Shown piece after piece: positions 35,044 to 44,399 of a stretch of DNA of 59,273 nucleotides (positions are counted from its first letter, which is position 1; each line of letters starts with the position of its first letter). The position numbers were made by a program, and so were the translations under genes. The notes beneath the pieces are model-generated. The model did not search any database, had not been told where the DNA came from, and saw only the letters and a program-made list of their open reading frames with translations. The DNA is from JBHIEE01 sp046760445 (GTDB lineage Bacteria; Acidobacteriota; Aminicenantia; JdFR-78), in NCBI GenBank assembly GCA_046760445.1, contig JBHIEE010000003.1, positions 1 to 59,273 of the forward strand, given 5' to 3'.

Positions 35044-37902
35044 GTGATAAACAAAGAAAAAGTTTTTTTAATTTTTTTCTCTATTATTTTTCTCCTTTTT
35101 TACTCTATGGCTTACAGCCAGATTTTCTCCTTCAAATCTTATAATAATGCGGATGGGTTAATTCAAACTCAAGTGTTTTCGATTTTTCAGGATAGTAAAG
35201 GTTACCTCTGGTTCGGGACAAGATCCGGCATTAGCCGCTATAATGGAAGTGAATTTTTCAATTTATCTAAGTCAGATGGACTGGTCGGGGATTTTGTTTT
35301 GGATTTTTTAGAGGACAAAAACAATAATATCTGGATAGCGACCTATGAGGGATTATGTTATCTCCAGGGTAAAAATATTGTCCATTTTAATCTAAAAACT
35401 TTTTTTGATTCTCAAATTATAAATACAGTTTTTTCTGATAAAGAAGGAAACATTTGGGTAGGCACCTCAGAAGGCTTAGCTATTATTGACCCAGACACAC
35501 AAGAAATTATAAAAGTTGAGAAGGGAATTTTAAAAGAAGGAGTTACCTCTATTTTTCAAACAAGCAATGGTAAACTATTTATTGCTTCTTCTCATAGGTT
35601 ATTCCGAACTGAAGGGTTAGCTCTTAACTTAGAAGAAATTTTATCCCTCGACTATCAGATTCGAGTGATAATCGCTGATGAACAAGAAAGGATATTTCTC
35701 GCTACTAATCATGGGTTAATTGAATTTTCCGATGGGTCAGTCAAATTAATTACTGAAAAGGAAGGTTTACCAAGCAATGATGTTCACACAATTATGATCG
35801 ATTCGAGAGGTCGGCTCTGGGTGGGGACCCCTAATGGATTGGCTAAGATTGATAAGACAGGAATTTTCACTTTCACCAAGGAAAATGGATTGCCTAATTT
35901 AATTATTCATTCTCTCTTTGAAGATAGAGAAAAAAATATCTGGATCGGGACAGATTATGGCGTGGCTAAACTTCCAAGTGAGAGATTTAGAATCTTTTCC
36001 TCTGAGAATGGGCTGAAAGCTGATATTGTCTGGTCGATTTATCAAGATTCCAGGAAAAGATTATGGGTGGGCACTCAACAAGGGCTTTATTTATTTAATA
36101 AAAATGAAAATCGGTTTGGGAAGTTCACCCTCCATCCTATATTAAAAAAACAATCAATCAGGTCAATTATCGAAGATGACAAAAATAGAATCTGGTTTGG
36201 GACGAGAAATAATGGACTTTTTGTTTATAATGATAGAACATTCCAACATTTCGACCAAAAAGATGGGTATCTTATTAATAATTTGTTAGGAAGCTTTAGA
36301 GATAGTCGAGGTAGAATCTGGTTTGGAGGAATGAATGGTTTATCTATATATCAAAATGGAAAATTCAAGCATTATGATGAGATAGAAGGAACAAAAAATT
36401 TGGTAGTGTCGGTTATTTATGAAGACTTAGAAGGAAAAATCTGGATTGGAACAATGAATGGTCTTTTTTTATTTAAAAATAATCACTTTCTCCGACCAGA
36501 AATAAGTCCCTATATAGGTCGAGAGAATGTGAGAAGTATTTTTCAGGATTCAAGAGGAAATTTCTGGGTTGGTACTGCGGGAAAAGGCCTGTTCAAATTT
36601 AATGGGAAAAAAATGATTAACCTGACGACTAAAAATGGCTTAGCTCACAACTCCATCTGGGGAATAATTGAAGATGAGAAGGGGAATATGTGGTTTGGGA
36701 CAAATAAAGGATTAAACAAATTCGATGGCCGAGCGTTCAAAAATTATAATTCTAAATCAGAATTGAAAGGCGATGAATTAGCGCTAAACTGTCTTTTTAA
36801 AGATGAAGCCGGGAATCTCTGGTTTGGTATCTATCCTGGAATTACTCAATATATTCCTGCTGAAGATGAGGAAAATCTCGTTCCCCCTCTGGTTTATATA
36901 GAAAAACTTTGTATTTTTAACGAAGATTTTGAACCATTTAATCTCAAATTGAAATATTCTTTAAATGATATTATCTTTCATTTTATTGGATTAAGTTTCA
37001 AGAATGAAAATTTAGTTAGATATTCATATTATTTAGAAGGCTATGATCAAACATGGTCACCTGAAACTCTACTTAATCAGGTAAGATATACTAATCTATC
37101 TCCAGAAAAGTATACTTTTTGGGTTAAAGCAAAAAATAATGATGGTGTCTGGTCAAAGGAAGCAGCGAGTGTCTCTTTTACTATTTATCCTCCCTTCTGG
37201 AAAACTTATTGGTTTTTAGGAATAGTAATTGGAACAGGAATTATCATTTTAATGACGGTTTATAATATAAAGACAAGTTCCATTAGGAGGCGCAAGGAAG
37301 AATTAGAAAATCAAGTTGCTCAAAGGACAAAAGAGTTAGAAGAGAAAATAGAACAGATTAATCGTCTTAAAGAAAAAGCAGAAAAATTAGCCATTACTGA
37401 TTCCTTGACCCAGCTTTTTAATCGGCGGCATTTTCTTAATATTGTTGAGAAAGAACTGGCCAGAGCAAAAAGATATAATCAGAAAATGATTCTTTTAATT
37501 TTAGATGTTGATTATTTTAAGAAAATAAATGATGTATACGGTCATCAAGCTGGAGATTTTGTTTTAATAAAAATAGCTAACATTTTGAAATCAAGTATTC
37601 GGGCCTCTGATACTGTTGCCAGATTTGGTGGTGATGAGTTTATCATTCTTCTGGTGAACTCCAAAGTAGAGCTCTGTTTGGCTATTGCTGAAAGAATAAG
37701 GAAAAAGATTGAAAAAACAAAAATCCTTTTCGGTGATTTATCCTTGGATGTTACAGTAAGCATTGGTGCCTCTTTCTATCCCTTGGCAAATGTACCTGAT
37801 GTTTCTTATGAACACCTCATTCAAGTAGCTGATGAAGCTTTATATCAGGCTAAGAGAAAAGGAAGAAACAAGTTGACTATCCATCCTCTTTGTAAGAAAT
37901 AA
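35044..37902 (+). CDS. Diguanylate cyclase with periplasmic two-component-regulator propeller
   Basis: A 952-residue membrane sensor. From GTG 35044 it has a signal peptide (VFLIFFSIIFLLFYSMAYSQ), then about a dozen regulator-propeller repeats (DSKGYLWFGTRSG, DREKNIWIGTDYG, DEKGNMWFGTNKG), a Y_Y_Y domain (about 630-710), one membrane segment (about 720-742), a short coiled coil, and a GGDEF domain. The active site FGGDEF is intact (862-866), and a RASD I-site five residues earlier suggests c-di-GMP product inhibition. Such propellers are usually fused to histidine kinases in Bacteroidetes; the GGDEF output is less common. The open frame extends upstream into mfd on the other strand, but no start there is supported. 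Confidence 0.88.
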   Translation: MINKEKVFLIFFSIIFLLFYSMAYSQIFSFKSYNNADGLIQTQVFSIFQDSKGYLWFGTRSGISRYNGSEFFNLSKSDGLVGDFVLDFLEDKNNNIWIATYEGLCYLQGKNIVHFNLKTFFDSQIINTVFSDKEGNIWVGTSEGLAIIDPDTQEIIKVEKGILKEGVTSIFQTSNGKLFIASSHRLFRTEGLALNLEEILSLDYQIRVIIADEQERIFLATNHGLIEFSDGSVKLITEKEGLPSNDVHTIMIDSRGRLWVGTPNGLAKIDKTGIFTFTKENGLPNLIIHSLFEDREKNIWIGTDYGVAKLPSERFRIFSSENGLKADIVWSIYQDSRKRLWVGTQQGLYLFNKNENRFGKFTLHPILKKQSIRSIIEDDKNRIWFGTRNNGLFVYNDRTFQHFDQKDGYLINNLLGSFRDSRGRIWFGGMNGLSIYQNGKFKHYDEIEGTKNLVVSVIYEDLEGKIWIGTMNGLFLFKNNHFLRPEISPYIGRENVRSIFQDSRGNFWVGTAGKGLFKFNGKKMINLTTKNGLAHNSIWGIIEDEKGNMWFGTNKGLNKFDGRAFKNYNSKSELKGDELALNCLFKDEAGNLWFGIYPGITQYIPAEDEENLVPPLVYIEKLCIFNEDFEPFNLKLKYSLNDIIFHFIGLSFKNENLVRYSYYLEGYDQTWSPETLLNQVRYTNLSPEKYTFWVKAKNNDGVWSKEAASVSFTIYPPFWKTYWFLGIVIGTGIIILMTVYNIKTSSIRRRKEELENQVAQRTKELEEKIEQINRLKEKAEKLAITDSLTQLFNRRHFLNIVEKELARAKRYNQKMILLILDVDYFKKINDVYGHQAGDFVLIKIANILKSSIRASDTVARFGGDEFIILLVNSKVELCLAIAERIRKKIEKTKILFGDLSLDVTVSIGASFYPLANVPDVSYEHLIQVADEALYQAKRKGRNKLTIHPLCKK

Positions 37903-38093
37903 ATTGTGATTTAATTTGAGTTTGTTATTTGATATTTGGTGCCTGCCCCGTACATCCCGAGTACTCGGGACTACGGGGCGAGGAATTTGAGATTTTAATG
38001 GAGATGAAACCCAAAAACAGGATATGAAAACCTTTAATAGTATTGCGTTTTCAAAGATGAAAAGGCTTAACTACGCTAGGAGGTAAAGTCTTG
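37903..38093. other. Gap with nested palindrome and repeat tail
   Basis: 191 bases with no gene between two convergent genes. It contains the nested palindrome 37945-37979 and a tail (GATGAAACCC, AACAGGATATGAAAACC) that resembles the one at about 210-235. Confidence 0.55.
37945..37979. repeat. Palindrome nested inside a palindrome
   Basis: Outer arms GCCCCGTA (37945-37952) and TACGGGGC (37972-37979) enclose the perfect 16-bp palindrome TCCCGAGTACTCGGGA (37955-37970). An uninterrupted version of the outer palindrome lies at 20201-20217. Confidence 0.7.
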
Positions 38094-40292
38094 TTAGATT
38101 CTCCACCAATACGAGAATTTGATGAATAGGCTTCGGTTAGTTCTCCCATAAACTCCATTTTCTTGAACAAAAGTATCGTCATATCCCAGAAAGAAAACTG
38201 TCCCTGGTCTTAAAATATAACTTACTAAAAAGCTGCCATAGATTTTTTTATAAAAATGATTATAGTCCACAATAGCTCTCATTGATAAGGTTTTAGAAAG
38301 CTGATAAGTAATTTTCTGCCTGATAACATTGTAATCCCATAATTGTTTTCTACCTCTTTCCTTCCAAAATGTGCTTTTATTATAATTAATTTCTATTTGC
38401 AGTCTTGTACTGGGTTTGAAATTGGCAAAGATACCTAAGGAATGATTCCAGCCTAAAAAAGGATCATCAGGATCATAGTTAATCATGTCTCCCAAAGAAA
38501 AGTATCCTCCAAATTCAACCCATCGAACAAGGTTTGTGAAGCCACTTACTACTAAGTTCTTTTTATGAAAATCAATGTCCTCATATCTTTCCATATAATT
38601 TTGATAATACACAGAAAGGCGACTAAATTGTGTAAATTCAAGATTAAGACCTAAATTGAGCCATTGGTCTGTTATAATATTATGATCGTAATCACTCATC
38701 CGATTTAAATTTATTCGGGCATGAAGGGCGTTTAAAAACTTCTTTTCAGGGAAAAGGCTATATCTTAACCAGCCTCCTAGTCTTCTATAATCAACTCGAT
38801 TAACAAAGCCTGAGGAAGCCTCAAAATCAGGATGAATGCTTTTCCATGTTAATCCTGTACTCCAGTGTTTCGATGAATAAAAAAACTGAGCATAAAGGGC
38901 AGGAGTAACCCCGGTCAGATTTTCATGGTATTTTGTTTTGGAGCCAATTGCCTGAAAGGAAAAGAAGAAATGATTCTTAAATTTAAATTGTCCATCTAAT
39001 CCACCCACTCGATTGTAAGAACCGTCAATTTCTTTATCAGCCAGGGCAAAGCCAATATAAGATTCTTTAAAAACATCGGCTTTCACTCTTAAAATATTAA
39101 ACAGAGCTTTTTCTTCCTCACTTCCTTTGCCATTGTGGATAGCCCATAGACTTTCTGTGGGATGTTCATCATAAGCAGAGAGATATCCCAAAGTGAATTT
39201 GCCTATTTTCCCGGTGAATTTTCCGCCCCAGAGAGGGTCTATAATTCGACGGGTATAAACCATTTCTATTGACGGGAATTCAAATATCTCCCGTCCTTCA
39301 AGGAAAAACGGCCTTTTTTCTGAGTAATAAAGAGCATATCTCTGATTTATATCAATCTGGGGAGCATCAGCTTCAATGTGGCTGAAGTCAGGATTAAGGG
39401 TAAAGTCAAAGGTTAAATCAGAGCTCAGTCCATATTTAACATTTACGCCAGGTTGAGGATCTATTTTTTCTCCGTCTTTAAGTAAAGAAGTAAAAATGGG
39501 CATAATTTCCAGATTTTTCCCTCTTTCTACCTCACCTTCAATTACAATATTTCCAGTTTGAATAAGTAATCCCTGAATACTTCGGGAAACAGCTGGCCAG
39601 GTAATGATTTCTCCTTTCCGAGGAATGTTTCGCCCAAGAAATAATCCCCAGTTTTTTATTTTTTTATTGGGAAATCTCAAGCTTTTAAAAGGAATAGCCA
39701 ATTCGACTGTATAACCTTGGTCAGTAATTTTCCCTTCTGAAAGAAAGAAAGTATCCCAATTTTGATCCTCTGATTCATTCCCTCCTTCCTCGGTTCGAGT
39801 ACCATCTGCCTGGATACCAATAGGATTAACAAAAAAATCAAAAGCCCTTCTTTTCTCATTAAAAGTATCAATAATAATTACTATCCAATCATCCATAAAA
39901 ATATTGTCTCTTTGAGTAACTGAAAACCTAATCTTATCAGGCTGTGAGTCAAAACACTGGAAAGCAAGATAAAGATTTTTTTTATCATAACCGAGATAAG
40001 CAATTGTTTTTTCTGAAGGCTTTCCTTTCTCCTTGGGAACAAATTGATAAAAATTTTCTATTTTCAAAGCTTCCTGTTCCCAAAGAGGATTATCTAAAAT
40101 TCCATCGATTTTTGGTGGAGAGGATAATCTGGGTACTTTTAACACATTTTTTTCAGCAAAAATAGAAGAGGAAAGAATAAAAATAAGAATTAAGATTAAT
40201 CCAAAATAGAGTCCTGTTTTGGTTATTAATTTTTGGCTAATAATGATCTGAGAATTTCTTCTTCTTTCATCCATTGTTCTTTCTTTCTTCAC
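38094..40292 (-). CDS. DUF5916 outer-membrane barrel with CBM9-like domain
   Basis: A protein of up to 732 residues. Behind an N-terminal basic stretch lies a signal-type segment (GLYFGLILILIFILSSSIFA), then a CBM9-like carbohydrate-binding fold (about 50-230; PRLSSPPKIDGILDNPLWEQ, FMDDWIVIIIDTFNEKRRAF, NWDTFFL), then a DUF5916 beta-barrel with many alternating aromatic strands ending YWWRI. The pair of domains is typical of TonB-independent outer-membrane proteins in Bacteroidetes and Acidobacteria; the function is unknown, though binding or transport of sugars or peptides is assumed. The longest frame starts at GTG 40292; ATG 40274, six codons later, is an alternative. Confidence 0.82.
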   Translation of the reverse strand: MKKERTMDERRRNSQIIISQKLITKTGLYFGLILILIFILSSSIFAEKNVLKVPRLSSPPKIDGILDNPLWEQEALKIENFYQFVPKEKGKPSEKTIAYLGYDKKNLYLAFQCFDSQPDKIRFSVTQRDNIFMDDWIVIIIDTFNEKRRAFDFFVNPIGIQADGTRTEEGGNESEDQNWDTFFLSEGKITDQGYTVELAIPFKSLRFPNKKIKNWGLFLGRNIPRKGEIITWPAVSRSIQGLLIQTGNIVIEGEVERGKNLEIMPIFTSLLKDGEKIDPQPGVNVKYGLSSDLTFDFTLNPDFSHIEADAPQIDINQRYALYYSEKRPFFLEGREIFEFPSIEMVYTRRIIDPLWGGKFTGKIGKFTLGYLSAYDEHPTESLWAIHNGKGSEEEKALFNILRVKADVFKESYIGFALADKEIDGSYNRVGGLDGQFKFKNHFFFSFQAIGSKTKYHENLTGVTPALYAQFFYSSKHWSTGLTWKSIHPDFEASSGFVNRVDYRRLGGWLRYSLFPEKKFLNALHARINLNRMSDYDHNIITDQWLNLGLNLEFTQFSRLSVYYQNYMERYEDIDFHKKNLVVSGFTNLVRWVEFGGYFSLGDMINYDPDDPFLGWNHSLGIFANFKPSTRLQIEINYNKSTFWKERGRKQLWDYNVIRQKITYQLSKTLSMRAIVDYNHFYKKIYGSFLVSYILRPGTVFFLGYDDTFVQENGVYGRTNRSLFIKFSYWWRI

Positions 40293-40447
40293 TAATATAG
40301 ACGAAAATGACTTCCAAAAGGTTTCATCTTTTGAAGAAAATTAGCAGTGTCAAAAATAATATGAAAAAATATGAAAACCACGACTCGACTGAGCTCGTCG
40401 AAGTCAGAGAACACAGATGAATGGGAAATCCCAAATTACAAATCCCA

Positions 40448-40463
40448 TCCCGAATACTCGGGA
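40448..40463. repeat. Palindrome TCCCGAATACTCGGGA
   Basis: A one-base variant of TCCCGAGTACTCGGGA (37955-37970), with both copies in repeat DNA. Confidence 0.65.
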
Positions 40464-40487
40464 CCAAATTCCAATGTTCAAAATTCA

Positions 40488-40503
40488 TCCCGAGTGCTCG
40501 GGA
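40488..40503. repeat. Palindrome TCCCGAGTGCTCGGGA
   Basis: The second copy within the same 235-bp repeat, 40 bases from the first. Confidence 0.65.
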
Positions 40504-40615
40504 TGGTCATTTGGTATTTGGTGCTTGGGATTTGTGATTTATTAAAGTATGTGACCTGTGTGGTTAAATTTGACAATACTGAAAAATTAACAGAGGAAGG
40601 AAAATGAGGAATTAA

Positions 40616-41107
40616 TTATTGGTTCTTTTCAATAATAAATCGGAGTTTAATTTTTTCAATGATTTTTGAGCTTGAATACTCAGAAAAATAAGGAATAATT
40701 TCCACTTTTCCACCAGCTTGTTCCACTTCTTTTTTACCAACAACTTGATTGGGCTTCCAATCTCCTCCTTTAACCAGAATATCAGGAAGAAGAGAAGAAA
40801 TTAATTTTTGAGGAGTTTCCTCTTCAAATATAGTCAGATAATCAATAAATTCTATTGTCTCTAATATTTCAACTCTTTCTTCTATGGGGAAAATGGGTCT
40901 CAGTGGCCCTTTAATTTTTTTTATTGAAGAATCAGAATTGATTCCTACGATTAAAACATCTCCTAAGTTTTTGGCTATTTTAAAAAGTCTAATATGACCT
41001 AAATGAAGAAGATCAAAGCAACCGTTAGTAAAAACCACTTTTTTTCCTTGCTTTTTAAATTCTTTTCTTAATTGAATTAACTCATTTAATTCTTTAAGTT
41101 TTTGCAT
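40616..41107 (-). CDS. rfaE2: RfaE2-type heptose-1-phosphate adenylyltransferase
   Basis: A 163-residue nucleotidyltransferase matching the C-terminal half of HldE/RfaE, which activates D-glycero-beta-D-manno-heptose 1-phosphate with ATP to ADP-heptose for lipopolysaccharide core. The signature TNGCFDLLHLGH has H35 and H38, followed by GINSDSSIKKIKGPLRP and LVKGGDWKPNQVVG, typical of RfaE2. The kinase half (RfaE1) is not fused and not nearby. It is the last gene of the run that begins with the ATP synthase and follows wzt by 6 bases. Confidence 0.88.
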   Translation of the reverse strand: MQKLKELNELIQLRKEFKKQGKKVVFTNGCFDLLHLGHIRLFKIAKNLGDVLIVGINSDSSIKKIKGPLRPIFPIEERVEILETIEFIDYLTIFEEETPQKLISSLLPDILVKGGDWKPNQVVGKKEVEQAGGKVEIIPYFSEYSSSKIIEKIKLRFIIEKNQ

Positions 41108-41113
41108 TTAAAA

Positions 41114-42388
41114 TTACTTGTTTGGTTTTTTGATTTTAATCTGCTGAGAAAAATTCCAGGAATGTGGAGGATAATAAATTCCAATACTTTTATTCCGAGA
41201 AGTAATAGCAAATGAATATAATGATTTATGATAATCATAGGGATATCCATCTTTTTTATGTGCAGCCACATCCAAGTAGTAAGTGCCATTGATAAAATTT
41301 AATTTGTTTATTTTGAAGGTGACTTTTCCTTTACCTTGAAAAAAAATAGGTTTATAGTCTTCTAAATTAGTATTTGTTCCAAAGCAGCATACTCCCTCGG
41401 AGTTAAATATTCCCACCCCAAAAACAAAATCTTTCATTGTCCTTTTAGCTTCTACCTCCATTTCAATAATCATTCCTTCATCAGGAGAAAAAACAAATTT
41501 TTCTTCTCCTTTTAACCCTCTTATCTTAACTGATTTAATTTCAATTTCTCTTTTGCCCCACCTTTTCTCTCTTTTTTCCTCCTCCCATTCTTTTCTTTCT
41601 AAATCTAACTCTTCATGACGAATTCCAAGAGCTTCTTCTTGCTTTTCGGCAATATCCTGAAGATAAGCATCCACTACTCTTTTTGGTTCGCCAATCATTT
41701 GAACTTTACCTTTTTTTAGCCACATTACTTGATCACAAATTTGCTCCACGGTAGGTAAATCGTGACTGACAAATAGGATGGTCTTTTTTCTCCTCCGGAA
41801 ATCACTAATTTTATCTAAACATTTAGGTACAAATGAGGCATCTCCCACAGCTAAAACTTCATCAACTAAAAGAATATCCGGGTTAACATTAATTGCTACT
41901 GCAAAACCTAATCTCATATACATTCCTGATGAATAGGTTTTGACTGGAGCATCAATAAAATCTTCCAGTTCAGCAAATTTAACAATTTCATCAAATTTTT
42001 CTGAGATTTCTTTTTTACTTAAGCCCAGCATAATACCATTGATATAGACATTTTCTCGGCCAGTTATTTCAGGATGAAAACCTGCTCCCAGCTCAATCAA
42101 AGCTGAAACCCGACCATTAACCTCTATTTTTCCTGAGGTTGGTTTAGTTATTCCAGCCACCACTTTAAGTAAGGTGCTTTTCCCTGAACCATTTTCACCA
42201 ATTACTCCAAAAGTGGTTCCGTTTTTTACCTCTAAATTCACACTTTCCAGAGCAAAGATTATCTCATCAGGTTTCAAGTCTTTGAATAAACTTCCTTTAA
42301 CCAAGGCGCTCTTAAAGGTCTGGAATCTATGTCGGGAGGAATATTTTTGATATATCTTGGTTAAATTTTCAGCCTTAATGGCAATCAA
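41114..42388 (-). CDS. wzt: Polysaccharide export ABC transporter ATPase (Wzt)
   Basis: A 424-residue ATP-binding subunit of an O-antigen/teichoic-acid-type exporter. The nucleotide-binding domain (about 1-245) has Walker A GENGSGKS (64-71), signature YSSGM (152-156) and Walker B ILLVDEVLAVGD (172-183). A charged linker precedes a C-terminal Wzt-type beta-sandwich domain (about 290-410) that in the family recognises the terminal modification of the exported glycan. It directly adjoins the wzm stop. Together with Wzm it moves an undecaprenyl-linked polysaccharide across the inner membrane. Confidence 0.9.
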   Translation of the reverse strand: MIAIKAENLTKIYQKYSSRHRFQTFKSALVKGSLFKDLKPDEIIFALESVNLEVKNGTTFGVIGENGSGKSTLLKVVAGITKPTSGKIEVNGRVSALIELGAGFHPEITGRENVYINGIMLGLSKKEISEKFDEIVKFAELEDFIDAPVKTYSSGMYMRLGFAVAINVNPDILLVDEVLAVGDASFVPKCLDKISDFRRRKKTILFVSHDLPTVEQICDQVMWLKKGKVQMIGEPKRVVDAYLQDIAEKQEEALGIRHEELDLERKEWEEEKREKRWGKREIEIKSVKIRGLKGEEKFVFSPDEGMIIEMEVEAKRTMKDFVFGVGIFNSEGVCCFGTNTNLEDYKPIFFQGKGKVTFKINKLNFINGTYYLDVAAHKKDGYPYDYHKSLYSFAITSRNKSIGIYYPPHSWNFSQQIKIKKPNK

Positions 42389-43207
42389 TTAAACCTCCTC
42401 GGCAAACGAATCTCTAAGTTTGTCAAAAATATAATACCCGATAAAAAATAAAAGAATGGATACTAAAAAAGTCACTGACAGCTTCTTCCAGTGAGGTAGA
42501 CTCCCATAAAAAAGACAATATTGGTAGCCTTCCATAATATGGGTCATTGGATTGAGGTAAAGAAAAGTTTTTAATACTTTCGATTTCTGAATGGTTTGAA
42601 AAGACATAGGATAGATAATCGGGGTGGTGAAGAACCAGAGAGTGAGCAGGTTGGTTAAAATGTCTTTGATATCTCGGAAATGGATGGTTAAAGATGAGAC
42701 CAGAAAAGAAAGTCCCATTGAAAAGATTAACTGAGTTAAAATGACTACAGGAAGAAAAAAGACCCACCAAGTAAAACCTTTTCCAAGAATAATAAAAAAC
42801 AGGAAAAGAATAGGGAGTCCAAAACTAAAGTGAACCAGGTTACTTAAAACAATTACTGTTGGTAAAACATCTGCTGGAAAAAGAATTTTTTTAATTAATT
42901 GACCATGAGTCATCAAGACTAAAGATGATTCAATGGTCGATGAACTAAACCACACCCAGGGAAGAAGTCCACAGAACAAAAATAGAGCGTAGTTAATTGG
43001 AGAAGCACCAAAAGCTGGATCTCGAGGTCTTAAGATAAAACCAAAAACAGCCGTATAAACAATCATTAATAGAAAAGGATTAAAAAATGACCAAAGAAAA
43101 CCAAGGATAGATCCTCGATAGCGAGCTTTAAGCTCACGGCTCACCAGACTCTGAATGAGCACTCTAAATCTATAGAGTTCTCTTAAATTTTTAATTAGTC
43201 GAATCAT
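42389..43207 (-). CDS. wzm: Polysaccharide export ABC permease (Wzm)
   Basis: A 272-residue ABC-2-type permease with six membrane segments; family pieces are ELKARYRGSILGFLWSFFNP, RDIKDILTNLLTLWFFTTPIIYP and LNPMTHIMEGYQ. The frame is open further upstream to 43306, but GGGAGA sits just before ATG 43207, which gives the usual N-terminus (MIRLIKNLREL); the longer version would cover much more of the methyltransferase gene. With this start it overlaps that gene by 17 bases. Its partner wzt begins at the next base. Confidence 0.88.
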   Translation of the reverse strand: MIRLIKNLRELYRFRVLIQSLVSRELKARYRGSILGFLWSFFNPFLLMIVYTAVFGFILRPRDPAFGASPINYALFLFCGLLPWVWFSSSTIESSLVLMTHGQLIKKILFPADVLPTVIVLSNLVHFSFGLPILFLFFIILGKGFTWWVFFLPVVILTQLIFSMGLSFLVSSLTIHFRDIKDILTNLLTLWFFTTPIIYPMSFQTIQKSKVLKTFLYLNPMTHIMEGYQYCLFYGSLPHWKKLSVTFLVSILLFFIGYYIFDKLRDSFAEEV

Positions 43208-43955
43208 AGATTCTCCCAGCAAATATTTCCTGAATTTCTTCAGTGTATTTTTGTTGTTCATTATAAATAATGAGAGGGGGTAATATCTCGGATGAATTTG
43301 AGACAAAATCTAATTCAACTAAGAACAAGTTAGCTGGAGAATTAAATTTTGGTTTAACATAACGGATTTTTTTTATTTTCAATTCGGTCTTATCCAGAGC
43401 TGTTTTAAAGTCTTCTTCTCTCATTATGCGATAAATAAAATAGGCTCTTCCCCTTTTTTTCAAAAGTCGAGCAGTGGTAGTGAGAATATCATTTATATCA
43501 CATTTAATTTCATGCCGGGCAACAGTTTTTTCCAAGGAAGGACTTAAATTTCCAGTGCCCCATTTCTGATAGGGAGGATTGGAAAAAATAACATCAAATC
43601 TTTTTTCTAAAGAAAAACTAGATAAGTCTCCATGGAGGATCGTAATTTTTTTTTGTAAATTATTTAAAATGACATTTCTTTGAGCCAAATCAGCCAAAGA
43701 TTCTTGAATTTCCAAAGCAATTATTTTTTTTAAAGGTTTAATAGTTAAAAGAAGGGAAATAATTCCACTTCCAGTGCCTAATTCTAAAAGTTCATCACTT
43801 TTTCGAGTTTGGATAAAATCAGCTAATAGGGGAGCATCAATCGAGAATCGGTACCCCTTTTTTTTCTGAAGAACTAATATTTTTCCATGATAAAAAGTAT
43901 CCAGAGTTTCATCATCTTTTTTTAATTCGTGGATTTTACTTACTGATGATTTCAT
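43191..43955 (-). CDS. TrmN6-like N6-adenine methyltransferase
   Basis: A 254-residue class I SAM methyltransferase similar to tRNA1(Val) A37 N6-methyltransferase (YfiC/TrmN6). Motif I LELGTGSGI (57-65) binds SAM and NPPY (126-129) is the N6-adenine catalytic motif. YRFSIDAPLLADF is the usual N-terminal motif of the group. The protein or RNA substrate is not certain. It sits 3 bases after atpC and overlaps wzm, so it is part of the ATP synthase to exporter run. Confidence 0.82.
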   Translation of the reverse strand: MKSSVSKIHELKKDDETLDTFYHGKILVLQKKKGYRFSIDAPLLADFIQTRKSDELLELGTGSGIISLLLTIKPLKKIIALEIQESLADLAQRNVILNNLQKKITILHGDLSSFSLEKRFDVIFSNPPYQKWGTGNLSPSLEKTVARHEIKCDINDILTTTARLLKKRGRAYFIYRIMREEDFKTALDKTELKIKKIRYVKPKFNSPANLFLVELDFVSNSSEILPPLIIYNEQQKYTEEIQEIFAGRIYDSTN

Positions 43956-43958
43956 ATT

Positions 43959-44399
43959 TTAAGTCTTAGATCTGGATTTATCAATAACCTGAAGACGAAT
44001 AAGGGCTTTTCGCAATCTGATGAGAGCGTTTTCGATCTCTTCTTCAGATAATTCACCTTTTTTTGCTCTTTTCAGGTCTTCCTCAGCTCTCTTTTGAGCT
44101 TCAATAGCTCTTTCTCTATCTATTTCTTTTGCTTTTTCCCCAATATCAGCCAGAACCAGAACACGATCAGCGAGAACTTCAACATAACCTCCGAAAACTG
44201 AAAGATAATGTCTTTCTTGCCCCTGACGGTAAATCAATTCCCCAAGTCCTAATGTGGAAAGAAAAGGTCGGTGGCCGGGCAATATGCCTAAATAGCCCAG
44301 GGATCCTGGGACAACTACTTCATCCACTTCTTCTTTCACTAACAAACGTTCAGGAGTAATAACCTCTAAATTGATTTTATCTGGTAATTGACTCATCAA
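43959..44399 (-). CDS. atpC: F1 ATP synthase epsilon subunit
   Basis: A 146-residue epsilon subunit of the F1 rotor, with the N-terminal beta-sandwich (INLEVITPERLLV, GSLGYLGILPGHRPFLSTL) and a C-terminal helix pair (AQKRAEEDLKRAK, LIRLRKALIRLQV). It overlaps atpD by 4 bases. It is complete and of ordinary length. Confidence 0.93.
   Translation of the reverse strand: MMSQLPDKINLEVITPERLLVKEEVDEVVVPGSLGYLGILPGHRPFLSTLGLGELIYRQGQERHYLSVFGGYVEVLADRVLVLADIGEKAKEIDRERAIEAQKRAEEDLKRAKKGELSEEEIENALIRLRKALIRLQVIDKSRSKT

Larger units (their letters stand above)
40346..40580. repeat. Four-helix-bundle-associated repeat, copy B (no gene left)
   Basis: Starts AGTGTCAAAAATAATATG and ends TGTGTGGTTAAATTTGACAATACT, the same ends as the copy at 52815-53145. 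The ends are short imperfect inverted repeats (AGTGTCAAA against AGTATTGTCAAA on the other strand). The interior contains AAATCCCAAATTACAAATCCC-type short repeats, a CTGAGCTCGTCGAAGTC palindrome-like insert near 40388, and two copies of the CCCGAG palindrome. Confidence 0.6.
40293..40615. other. Intergenic repeat region, no gene
   Basis: 323 bases without a supported gene. Most of it is one copy of the four-helix-bundle-associated repeat (40346-40580), here without coding sequence and with two CCCGAG-type palindromes inserted. Confidence 0.65.

Noticed and set aside
40371..40607. A 78-codon open frame on the plus strand
   Set aside because: It lies entirely within repeat copy B and encodes translated short repeats and palindromes; no ribosome site, no family resemblance.
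43208..43306. Longer N-terminus for wzm
   Set aside because: The extra 33 residues overlap the methyltransferase gene and lack membrane character; ATG 43207 has its own ribosome site.
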